Shown: positions 1 to 8,002 of the stretch, one piece after another
Layout of the letters: every line of letters begins with the position of its first letter
Position numbering within the stretch: the stretch's first letter is position 1
Made by a program: the position numbers and the translations under genes
The notes under the pieces: generated by a model
What the model was told of the DNA's origin: nothing
What the model saw: the letters and a program-made list of their open reading frames with translations, nothing else
The model's database searches: none
NCBI GenBank assembly: GCA_016709575.1
Contig: JADJMM010000004.1
Location: 1 to 64,000, forward strand
Source: Sphingobacteriaceae bacterium
GTDB lineage: Bacteria; Bacteroidota; Bacteroidia; B-17B0; Aurantibacillaceae
Direction: 5' to 3'
Length of the DNA stretch: 64,000 bases

Positions 1-36
1 TTAGCTTTTAGATGAATCCTTCCCTAGTTAAACGAC

Positions 37-1575
37 TCATTGTCTTTCAATATAATTCAGAGTTGGCAAATGGGCTTTTTGAATCCGTTTGGCGTAATGG
101 ATGCTATCTAATATTTCCTTCTTACTTTCTTCTACTTCATGTTTTTGTTGGGCGATAAGAATATTGGCTTTTTGCTTTTGACGGTAGCTTCTGAAAATAA
201 ACCCTGCCAATACGATTACTAATGCAAAACCTATTATAAAGTAGTTCCGTTCTTTTTCCCTTTGTTGTAATTCTGCTTTTGCAATAATATCTTTTTTATC
301 CTGCTCGTTCTTTAATTCCCGGGCTTGGGTTTCGTATTCATATTGCATTTGCTTTTTTACAGCAGCTTTTTGAGTTTCTTCGTTGTTAATGCTGTCTCTC
401 ATTTTAACCTCCAACTCAAACATTTCAAAAGCGTCTTTGTATTTGTTTTGATTTATAAAGATTTTTTTGAGGGTACGTGCCGAGTATCCGATGCTTAGCG
501 GAAAGCCTAATTCTTTAGCTAATTCCATCTCCTTATTAGCAAATTCCAAAGCCTCTTTTATTTGTCCTTTTTTTAATTTCAAATTGGCAATGTTGTCTAA
601 ATAATATCCAATTCCTTTTTTATCCCCAATCTCTTCAGAGTGCTTTAAACTTTTGTATAAATACTCTAATGTTTTTGGAAGGTTGCCTTTAGCATAATAA
701 ATAATACCAATATTGTTTAAAGATTCTGCTATTCCTTGTTTGTCCCCAACCCCTTCTCTAATCTTTAAACTCTTCCCAAAATACTCTAGTGCTTTGAGGG
801 TATCGTTTTGCTTTAAATAAGTATTTCCAATGTTATTTAGAGAATATGCTATTCCTCGTTTATTCCCAAGCTCTTCTTGAATCTTTAAACTTTTGTTATA
901 ATATTCTATTGCCTTTAGGATGTCGCCTTGATCGTCATATATAACTCCAATGAAATTTAAAGAATTTGCTGTTCCTTGCTTGTCCCCAATCTCTTCCTGA
1001 ATCTTTAAACTCTTACTATTATACTCCAATGCTCTTGGGATGTCGCCTTGGTCATAATAAATAATTCCAAGGCAGTATATAGAAGATGCCATTTCTTTTT
1101 TATCCCCAATCTCTTCTCTAATCTTTAAACTCTTACTTAAACAAACAATTGCCATAGAAATGTCGCCTTGGTCTTTATAAATATTTCCAATATTATGTAA
1201 AGCAACTGCTATTCCTTGTTTCTCCCCAATCTCTTCCCTAATCTTTAAACTCTTGTTATAATAATCCAATACTTTCGGGATGTCGCCTTTTTTTTGTGCC
1301 AAATACCCAATGTTATTAAAAGCTGCAGCAAGCTGTTTCAAGTAAAAGTTTTTTGGTTCGGCTTTACCGGCAATATTCTTTTCTGCAAGTACTTTTAATT
1401 GTTCATTATACTTTGGCCAAATTTTATCATTACCTTCTGCCTCTACCATTGCATTTAAAATATTACACCGCGTTGTATCATGCTTTGCATTTTTAAGAGC
1501 GAGTTTTAAGGAATCGATGTTCTGCCCAAAAACAAACAGAGGAAAAAGAAATAATATGAAGATTAATTTTCTCAT
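37..1575 (-). CDS. Secreted TPR-repeat / single-TM / coiled-coil protein, array copy 1
   Basis: A 512-residue protein. A signal peptide (residues 1-17, ending FVFG before Q) precedes seven 40-residue TPR units (about 97-376, typical start GDIPKALEYYNKSLKI). A charged coiled coil follows (about 403-442), then one TM helix (about 444-464) and a cytoplasmic helix ending SIHYAKRIQKAHLPT. Known of the family: this ending is the linker that precedes a SpoIIE/PP2C phosphatase domain in larger Bacteroidota TPR proteins; here the protein stops about 10 residues later, so no output domain is present. It is the last of four paralogues, its start overlapping the previous stop by 4 bp (ATGA). Its own stop again overlaps an ATG at 40, but that frame closes after 10 codons near the window edge. 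Inference: a periplasmic peptide- or protein-binding sensor. Function unknown. Confidence 0.85.
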   Translation of the reverse strand: MRKLIFILFLFPLFVFGQNIDSLKLALKNAKHDTTRCNILNAMVEAEGNDKIWPKYNEQLKVLAEKNIAGKAEPKNFYLKQLAAAFNNIGYLAQKKGDIPKVLDYYNKSLKIREEIGEKQGIAVALHNIGNIYKDQGDISMAIVCLSKSLKIREEIGDKKEMASSIYCLGIIYYDQGDIPRALEYNSKSLKIQEEIGDKQGTANSLNFIGVIYDDQGDILKAIEYYNKSLKIQEELGNKRGIAYSLNNIGNTYLKQNDTLKALEYFGKSLKIREGVGDKQGIAESLNNIGIIYYAKGNLPKTLEYLYKSLKHSEEIGDKKGIGYYLDNIANLKLKKGQIKEALEFANKEMELAKELGFPLSIGYSARTLKKIFINQNKYKDAFEMFELEVKMRDSINNEETQKAAVKKQMQYEYETQARELKNEQDKKDIIAKAELQQREKERNYFIIGFALVIVLAGFIFRSYRQKQKANILIAQQKHEVEESKKEILDSIHYAKRIQKAHLPTLNYIERQ

Positions 1576-2891
1576 CCCCTATTTTGCAATCTGTTTAAGT
1601 TCTTTTCAATATAATTCAGAGTTGGCAAATGGGCTTTCTGAATCCGTTTGGCGTAATGTATACTATCTAATATTTCTTTACGGCTTTCTTCCACTTCATG
1701 TTTTTGTTGCGCAATAAGAATATTTGCTTTTTGTTTTTGACGGTAACTTCTAAAAATAAAGCCAGCCAATACAATAACCAAAGCAAATCCAACAATAAAA
1801 TAATTTCTTTCTTTTTCCCTTTGTTGTAATTCTGCTTTTGCAATAATATCTTTTTTATCCTGCTCGTTCTTCAATTCACGGGCCTGGCTTTCGTATTGGT
1901 ATTGCATTTGTTTTTTAACCGCAGCCTTTTGAGTTTCTTCATTGTTAATGCTGTCTCTCATTTTAACTTCCAGCTCATACATTTCAAAAGCTTCTTTGTA
2001 TTTGTTTTGTTTTTGGAAAATTGTTTTAAGGGTATTGGCCGAGTTTTTTATGTTTTCCGGATAGCCGAGTTCCATGGACATTTTCATTCCTTTATCAGCA
2101 AACAGAATCGCTTCTGCTATTTGTCCTTTTTTAAATTTTAGCCTGGCAATATTGTTTAAAGAAATGGCAATCCCCAATTTATCATTATTCTCTTCACGGA
2201 TCTTTAAGGCTTTAAAATAGTACTCCAATGCTTTTTCAATATTGCCTTTTTTATCATAAGTGAAACCAATGTTGTTTATACCGGTTGCTATGCCTTGTTT
2301 ATCTCCAATTTGTTCCATCATCTTTAAACTCATCAGATAATACTTTAAAGCCTTATCGGCTTCACCTTGATTATCATAGATGGTTCCAATATTGTTTAAA
2401 GAATAGGCCATTCTTATTGTGTCTCCTAGCTCCTCCTGAATTCTAAAACTCTTATAATTATATTCCAATGCTTTCAGATGGTCGCCTTGATCTCTATACA
2501 TTAATCCGATATTGTAGTACGAATCCGCTTTTCCTTTTTTGTCGTTGATCTCCTCCTGAATTTTTAAACCTTTGTGCAAATAGTTAAGTGATTTAATGAT
2601 GTCGCCTTTAAATTTCGCCAAATACCCTATATTATTGAATGCAGTGGCAAGATGTTTTAAGTAAAAGTTTTTAGGACTGTTGTTATTAGCGAGATTTTTT
2701 TCTGCTAAGATCTTTAGCTGTTCATTAAAAACCGGCCATTCTTCATCACTTGCAGTTTCGGTAAGGATGGATAAAATATTACACCGCGTTGTATCATGCT
2801 TTGCATTTTTAAGAGCAAGCTTTAAGGAATCGATATTCTGCCCAAACAAAAAGCAGGGGAAAATAAATAATATGAAGATTATTTTTTTCAT
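1572..2891 (-). CDS. Secreted TPR-repeat / single-TM / coiled-coil protein, array copy 2
   Basis: A 439-residue paralogue of its neighbours. It has a signal peptide (MKKIIFILFIFPCFLFG), five 40-residue TPR units (about 96-295, two fewer than the other copies), a coiled coil, a TM helix (about 363-383) and a tail ending LPTLNYIEKNLNRLQNRG. The 108 residues from KAAVKKQMQY to LPTLNYIE differ from copy 1 at only four positions, whereas the TPR units differ widely. Start and stop each overlap the neighbouring gene by 4 bp (ATGA), implying translational coupling. The frame is intact. No catalytic domain is present. Function not recognised; a ligand-sensing or adaptor role is inference. Confidence 0.85.
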   Translation of the reverse strand: MKKIIFILFIFPCFLFGQNIDSLKLALKNAKHDTTRCNILSILTETASDEEWPVFNEQLKILAEKNLANNNSPKNFYLKHLATAFNNIGYLAKFKGDIIKSLNYLHKGLKIQEEINDKKGKADSYYNIGLMYRDQGDHLKALEYNYKSFRIQEELGDTIRMAYSLNNIGTIYDNQGEADKALKYYLMSLKMMEQIGDKQGIATGINNIGFTYDKKGNIEKALEYYFKALKIREENNDKLGIAISLNNIARLKFKKGQIAEAILFADKGMKMSMELGYPENIKNSANTLKTIFQKQNKYKEAFEMYELEVKMRDSINNEETQKAAVKKQMQYQYESQARELKNEQDKKDIIAKAELQQREKERNYFIVGFALVIVLAGFIFRSYRQKQKANILIAQQKHEVEESRKEILDSIHYAKRIQKAHLPTLNYIEKNLNRLQNRG

Positions 2892-4449
2892 CCCTTGTTT
2901 TGTAATCGATTTAAGTTCTTTTCAATATAACTCAGAGTAGGCAAATGGGCTTTTTGTATTCGTTTGGCGTAATGTATACTATCTAAAATTTCCTTACGAC
3001 TTTCCTCTACTTCATGTTTCTGTTGGGCAATAAGAATATTGGCTTTTTGTTTTTGACGGTAGCTTCTAAAAATAAATCCTGCCAATACAATTACTAATGC
3101 AAATCCAATAATAAAATAATTTCTCTCCTTTTCTCTTTGTTGTAATTCTGCTTTTGCTAATAAGTCCTTTTTGTCCTGCTCGTTCTTTAATTCACAGGCT
3201 TGGGTTTCGTATTGGTATTGCATTTGTTTTTTAACAGCAGCTTTTGGGTTTCTTCATTTTTAATACTATCACGCATTTTAACTTCCAGCTCAAACATCTC
3301 AAAAGCTTCTTTGTATTTGTTTTGTTTTTGGAAAATGGTTTTGAGAGTGCCGGCTGAATTATTAATGTTTTCAGGAAAGCTTAATTCTTTAGCTATTGTC
3401 ATTCCTTTATTGGCAAATTCCATGGCCTCTTTTAGCTGACCTTTTCTTAAGAAATCAATGGCAACGTTATTTAAAGAATAGGCTATTCCCATTTTATCCA
3501 TTATTTCTTCTTGAATTTCCAAGGCTTTTTTATGATACTCAAGTGCTTTTGAGATTTCACCTTGATCCCTATAAATAATTCCAATGTTATTTAAAGAATA
3601 GGCCATTAATTGCTTATCCCCTAAATCTTCATTAATTTTTAAACTCTTGTTAAAAGCCTCCAATGCATTTGTAAGGTCGCCTTTGTTATAATAACTTGCT
3701 CCAATATTGTTTAAAGTGGCTACCACGTCTTTCTTATCATCATTCTCTTCAAAAATCTTTAAGCTCTTATTATAATACTCCAATGCCTTAGTAATGTCAC
3801 CTTGATTAGTATAAACATTTCCAAATCTTAGTAAAGATAATCCTACTCCAATTTTATCCCCGTTTTCCTCAAAAATCATTAAACTCTTATTATAATACTC
3901 TAATGCTTTAGGGATATCACCCAGATTTTTATAAACATCTCCTAAGTCCGTAAAAGTATTTGCCATCCCGTTTTTATTCCCAATTTCTCCTCTAATCTTT
4001 AAACTCTTGTTAAAATACTCCAGTGTCTTGGAAATGTTGCCTTGGATTTGATAAACATTCCCAATGTTGTTTAAACAGGTTGCCATACCGCTTTTATCCC
4101 CAATCTCTCCTCTAATCTTTAAACTCATTTGATAATATTCAACTGATTTAGGATAATTATTTTTTGCCGTTTCTAAGTAACCTTTACTGTTTAAGGCATT
4201 CGCTAAGTGTTTTAAAAAAAATTCTCTTTTCAAGGTACCTTTGGCAATATTTGTTTCGGATATACTTTTTAATTGCTCATTGTATGGCTCCCAAATACTA
4301 TTATCCATTTCATTCAAAACTATTTCCCTTAAAATATTACACCTTGTTGTATCATGCTTCGCATTTTTCAGGGCGAGTTTTAAAGAATCAATACCCTGCC
4401 CAAACAAAATGCAGGGGAAAATAAATAATATGAAGATTATTTTTTTCAT
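2888..4449 (-). CDS. Secreted TPR-repeat / single-TM protein, array copy 3 (one frameshift)
   Basis: Same architecture as copies 1 and 2: signal peptide (MKKIIFILFIFPCILFG), seven 40-residue TPR units, coiled coil, TM helix, and a tail ending LPTLSYIEKNLNRLQNKG. The frame breaks near 3240, where a T run is one base shorter than in copies 1 and 2 (AGCAGCTTTTGGG against AGCAGCTTTTTGAG). Restoring one T joins a 5' part (4449 down to about 3240) to a 3' part (to 2888) and gives a protein of about 520 residues. Both ends overlap the adjacent copies by 4 bp (ATGA). The break is probably a sequencing error, since the distal part is conserved to the last residue. Confidence 0.75.
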
Positions 4450-6008
4450 CCCCTGTTTTGTAATCGATTTAAGTTCTTTTCAATATAACTCAGAGTTGGC
4501 AAATGGGCTTTTGAATCCGTTTACGTAATGATACTATCTAAAATTTCCTTCCTACTCTCTTCCACTTCATGTTTCTGTTGAGCGATAAGAATATTTGCTT
4601 TTGTTTCTGACGGTGGCCTCTGAAAATAAACCTGCCAATACAATTACTAATGCAAAACCAATTATAAAGTAGTTTCGTTCTTTTCTCTTTGCTGTAATTC
4701 TGCTTTGCTAATAAGTCCTTTTTGTCCTGCTCATTCTTCAATTCACGGGCTTGGGTTTCGTATTGGTATTGCATTTGCTTTTTAACTGAAGCCTTTTGGG
4801 TTTCTTCATTTTTAATACTATCACGCATTTTAACTTCCAGCTCAAACATCTCAAAAGCTTCTTTGTATTTGTTTTGTTTTTGGAAGATTATTTTTAGTAA
4901 GTTGGCAGAGTTTAAAATATTTTCAGGAAAGCCTAATTCTTTAGCCACTTGCATTCCCTTGGTTGCAAAGACTTGCGCCTTTTTAACCTGCCCTATTTTT
5001 AAAGTCAGATTAGCAATGTTGTTTAATAACAATGCTTCCCCTTCTTTATCACCAATCTCTTCCTTAATCTTTAAACTCTTATGGTAATACTCCAGTCCTT
5101 TTTGGAAATCACCTTGGCCGAAATAAATATACCCAATGTTATTTAAAGACGTTGCTATTCCTTGTTTATCCCCAATCTCTTCAACAATTTTTAAACTTTT
5201 GTAATTATAATCCAATGCTTTTGGAATGTCGCCTTGTCTTCGATAAATTGACGCTATGTTATTTAAAGAAATTGCCATTCCTTCCTTATCAACAATCTCT
5301 TCTTCAATTTTTAAGCTTTTGTGATAATATCCTAATGCCTCTGTATTGTCGCCTTGATCCCCGTATATACTTCCAATGTTGCTTAATGATGATGCTATTG
5401 CCTTCTTATCACCAACATCTTCACTTATCTTTAAACTCTTGTGGTAATAATCCAATGCCTTAGGGATGTCACCTTGGTTTCTATATAAGGCCGATGTTAT
5501 TTAAACACGCTGCCATTCCACCCCTATCAACTATCTCTTCCCCAATTTCTATGCATTTGCGAAAATATTCTAATGCCTTTGGGATGTCACCTTGAATCTC
5601 ATAAATACTTCCAATGTTGCTTAGTGTATTTATTATTCCGGGCTTGTCATCAATCTCTTCTCTAATCTTTAAACCCTTGTGAAAATACTCTAACGCCCCT
5701 GGGACATTGCCTTTTTTACTTGCCAAATAACCAGCGTTGTTCAAGGCAGCTGCAAGGTGTTTTAAGTAAACCTTTTTTGGTTCTGCTTTAGCCGCAATGT
5801 TTTTTCTGCAAGTACTTTTAATTGCTCATTAAAAGGCCGGCCACTCTTCATCGCTTGCAGTTTCTGCTAGTGTATTTAAAATGTTACAGCGTACAGTATC
5901 GTGCTTTGCATTTTTAAGAGCGAGTTTTAGGGAGTCAATACTTTGTCCATAGGAAGATAAACCCATTAGGACATATACTATTAAGGAGTATTTGAAATAC
6001 TGAAACAA
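4446..6008 (-). pseudogene. Secreted TPR-repeat / single-TM protein, array copy 4 (several frameshifts)
   Basis: First gene of the array in transcription order. Seven 40-residue TPR units and the shared coiled-coil/TM/tail region can be read, but only by changing frame several times: near 5835 and 5805 (a +1/-1 pair relative to copies 1 and 2), near 5485 (two bases short), and several times between 4510 and 4720 where T or A runs are short. Start: an ATG at 5966 would leave an 8-residue leader (MGLSSYGQ); a TTG at 6008 gives a full signal peptide (MFQYFKYSLIVYVLMGLSSYG), so I prefer 6008. The end overlaps copy 3 at ATGA. It may be a true pseudogene, but the faults resemble the homopolymer errors seen across the window. 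Confidence 0.6.
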
Positions 6009-6426
6009 GCTATCTAATATAACAGTTATTCCTTTATCCTATATATTATATATATGGTATGGTTCAAAAATAGCAGGTTTCTATTGGTAAAACACCTCTT
6101 TTCCCTATAGAAAAACACCTTATTTTCAGCTTCTCCCAATGAAAAAAGTCAGTTTTTTGGTCAAAATAACAAATCCCCCAATAAAAAAAGGTTATTAACA
6201 ATGTAGCGGACTTTTTGATGATGATTTTTTTACCTATAAAATTTTCATTTTTCATTGGGGAAATTGACTTTTTTCATCAAAAATACCAATGAAATAATAA
6301 AGCTTCCATTGGGGGTTTTTCACAGTTTTGTTAATATTATTCTGACGTTCCCCTCTCAAAAATTTTTGTGGTTACAAGTAATTCAATACTTTTGAGTCAT
6401 AATTAATAAAAACAAAACTTTTAATC
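6009..6426. other. Noncoding region with CCAAT/ATTGG motifs in both orientations
   Basis: 418 bp between the TPR array (leftward) and the SWIB gene (rightward), very A/T-rich. About six copies of CCAAT-AAA or its complement lie near 6080, 6137, 6178, 6254, 6287 and 6307, with a short repeat AAAACACCT near 6088 and 6112. A 63-codon open frame (6064-6255, minus) is made of these repeats and is not convincing as a gene. The only recognised signal is the SWIB promoter at the right end. The promoter of the TPR array should lie at the left end but I cannot assign it. Confidence 0.4.
6365..6394 (+). promoter_or_regulatory. Bacteroidota RpoD promoter of the SWIB gene
   Basis: TTTG (6365-6368), 18 bp spacer, TACTTTTG (6387-6394). 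This matches the Bacteroidota -33 TTTG / -7 TAnnTTTG consensus. The ATG follows 32 bp downstream, leaving a short leader. Confidence 0.7.
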
Positions 6427-6771
6427 ATGGCAAAAAAAGCAACTAAAAAGAAAGCAGCTCCTAAGAAAGCAGCTAAGAAAAAAGCAGCTCCAAAAAAAGC
6501 AGCTAAAAGCAAAACAAAAAGAAAGCCTAACGCGGCATTCATGAAACCATTAGCTCCGAGCGCAGCTTTAGCTGAAGTTATCGGATCAGCTTCTCGTCCA
6601 CGTACAGAAGTAGTTAAAAAAATCTGGGATTACATTAAGAAAAACAACTTGCAAGACAAGAAAACCCGTCGCATGATCAATGCTGACGCTAAGTTAAAAG
6701 TAGTATTTGGCGGAAAAGGTCAAATTTCTATGTTTGAACTTGCAAAAGTTCTTTCTAAGCATGTAAAATAA
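6427..6771 (+). CDS. SWIB/MDM2-domain protein with histone-H1-like Lys/Ala tail
   Basis: A 114-residue protein. Residues 1-34 are Lys/Ala/Pro repeats (KKAAPKKAAKKK) like histone H1 tails. Residues about 38-112 form a SWIB domain (PLAPSAALAEVIG, then VVKKIWDYIKKNNLQD and INADAKLKVVFG). Known of the family: SWIB/MDM2 folds occur in eukaryotic chromatin remodelers and as small basic proteins in Chlamydia and Bacteroidota. A nucleoid-associated, DNA-binding role is likely but inferred. It stands alone with its own promoter and terminator, which suits an abundant protein. The start is the only ATG in frame ahead of the Lys-rich tail. Confidence 0.9.
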   Translation: MAKKATKKKAAPKKAAKKKAAPKKAAKSKTKRKPNAAFMKPLAPSAALAEVIGSASRPRTEVVKKIWDYIKKNNLQDKKTRRMINADAKLKVVFGGKGQISMFELAKVLSKHVK

Positions 6772-6793
6772 TTCTTACAGAATTAGATAAAAG

Positions 6794-6824
6794 AATCCCG
6801 GACTCAGGTTCGGGATTTTTTTTT
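6794..6824 (+). terminator. Rho-independent terminator after the SWIB gene
   Basis: Stem AATCCCG (6794-6800) pairs with CGGGATT (6811-6817), followed by a run of T to 6824. Confidence 0.85.
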
Positions 6825-6848
6825 ACATTTATAACTCAAAATTCAATA

Positions 6849-7655
6849 ATGAAAAAATCAATAGCGTTCCTTACCGTATTAGTTTGTTTAGCGGGAGCTA
6901 CACAAGCCCAAAAAGAGAAAAAGTATAAAGAAATTTTCTATAAAGACATTACCCATGAGGCGGATGACTTTACAGCTACTACCAATAATGGCTTTTCGAA
7001 TAAAGAACTAACCAAGTTTAAATTGAAAATTGCCAATAAAACTAACGACATTTTAATGTACAAACCCGAAGAGAGTACTTTTAAGGTGGTCGATAAAGAA
7101 ACTAAGGTTAAGGAAAAGGTATTGATGGTTTATCCCGGTGATTCTGATTTCCGTATTGTGAATTTAGTTTCGGCTGATTATTTAGTTACCAATTACAGTT
7201 TTGTAATGGGTGGTATGTACAAAATAAGCACCAAAGGTACGGTTACGGAAATGCCTGATTTTAAATTACCGGCTGCTGCCAATGAATTTGAAGTTGGTGG
7301 ATTTAGCTGTAGCATGACCAGCTTAACTAAAGAAACTGATAAAACAGAAGCGAAATTTGAGTGCCGTTACACCGGTAGTAAAATTGGTGTGATTCAACCC
7401 GGTAAAGCGGTTGTGAAAATGCCTGACGGAACTGAAATTGCCAATGAGAAAAAAAGCTCTACCCCTATTGTTTTAATGAAAGGGAAAAGCGAAAAAGTTA
7501 CTTTTAAATGGAACCGCATGGAAGGTGGTAAAGCAACCGATATGCAAAAGGTGAATATGGTAATTATATTTAAAGGTGCTTTCTCGGAAGCAGATGCTGT
7601 GAAATTGAATGATGAAACTTTGAATTTTGAATTAGATCCTAACGTGACGAAATAA
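6849..7655 (+). CDS. Secreted protein of unknown function
   Basis: A 268-residue protein with a signal peptide (MKKSIAFLTVLVCLAGATQAQ). The mature part is rich in Lys, Thr and Val and looks all-beta (LKIANKTNDILMYKPEES; later FKWNRMEGGKATD). No catalytic motif or known domain was recognised. The start is the first ATG, directly before a good signal sequence. It lies between two terminators and so is probably a single transcription unit; the sequence just after the upstream T run (TACATTTA, about 6824) is a near-match to the Bacteroidota -7 element. A periplasmic or outer-membrane-facing location is inferred. Confidence 0.75.
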   Translation: MKKSIAFLTVLVCLAGATQAQKEKKYKEIFYKDITHEADDFTATTNNGFSNKELTKFKLKIANKTNDILMYKPEESTFKVVDKETKVKEKVLMVYPGDSDFRIVNLVSADYLVTNYSFVMGGMYKISTKGTVTEMPDFKLPAAANEFEVGGFSCSMTSLTKETDKTEAKFECRYTGSKIGVIQPGKAVVKMPDGTEIANEKKSSTPIVLMKGKSEKVTFKWNRMEGGKATDMQKVNMVIIFKGAFSEADAVKLNDETLNFELDPNVTK

Positions 7656-7663
7656 GAGTTGAG

Positions 7664-7681
7664 TCCCGATAGCTATCGGGA
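7664..7681. repeat. Perfect 18-bp palindrome
   Basis: TCCCGATAGCTATCGGGA is its own reverse complement. It lies 8 bp after a stop codon. Palindromes of this kind are scattered between genes in Bacteroidota genomes; it could act as a weak terminator or be a mobile repeat relic. Confidence 0.75.
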
Positions 7682-7715
7682 TGAGAGTTTAAAAATAAAA
7701 AGTAAGAGCAAAAAA

Positions 7716-7748
7716 AATCCCTCCGCCTAAGGCGGAGGGATTTTTTTT
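7716..7748. terminator. Bidirectional Rho-independent terminator
   Basis: Stem AATCCCTCCGCCT / AGGCGGAGGGATT with almost no loop, A-rich before and eight T after. It serves the secreted-protein gene on the left and could also stop leftward transcription. Confidence 0.85.
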
Positions 7749-8002
7749 GCCCTTACTTTTTATAAGAGGTGGTTTGACCACCCCTGTCTTCCGCCGAAGG
7801 CGGATACGACTGTCCCCTCCTTGGCAGGCGGGGAATTAATTCAGTACACGCAAACAACTTCTCTCCTGCCAAGCAGAAACCGTTTTTTGTTTCAACAAAA
7901 AGTACACGCAAACAACTTCTCTCCTGCCAAGGAGAGACAGGTTTTTTTGTTTCAACAAAAAAACCAGAGTGGTCGCCGAAGGCGAAATGAAGAAGATGTT
8001 TT
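7749..8002. repeat. Mosaic of REP-like palindromes and two tandem ~60-bp repeats
   Basis: Short inverted repeats (GGTGGTTTGACCACC near 7768; CCGCCGAAGGCGG near 7792; CCCTCCTTGGCAGGCGGGG near 7815) are followed by two tandem copies of a 58/60-bp unit, 7843-7900 and 7901-7960. Both begin AGTACACGCAAACAACTTCT and end TTGTTTCAACAAAA. Another GCCGAAGGC lies near 7975. Open frames crossing the region are low-complexity artefacts. Confidence 0.7.

Larger units (their letters stand above)
37..6008. repeat. Tandem gene array built of ~120-bp TPR-coding direct repeats
   Basis: Four head-to-tail genes contain 7, 5, 7 and 7 copies of a 120-bp unit (one 40-residue TPR each). Seen from the plus strand, each unit carries a motif like AATCTTTAAACTCTT followed by a block like GGGATGTCGCCTTG. 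Besides the units, the 3' end of every gene (about 330 bp coding for coiled coil, TM and tail) is nearly identical between copies. Unequal crossing-over and gene conversion are the obvious sources of the copy-number differences. Confidence 0.8.

Noticed and set aside
97..5744. CRISPR-like regular repeats
   Set aside because: The 120-bp periodic units are codons of TPR domains in long open frames, without short identical repeats or unique spacers.
6064..6255. 63-codon open frame on the minus strand
   Set aside because: Made of the CCAAT/ATTGG repeats, no start signal, low-complexity translation; treated as noncoding.
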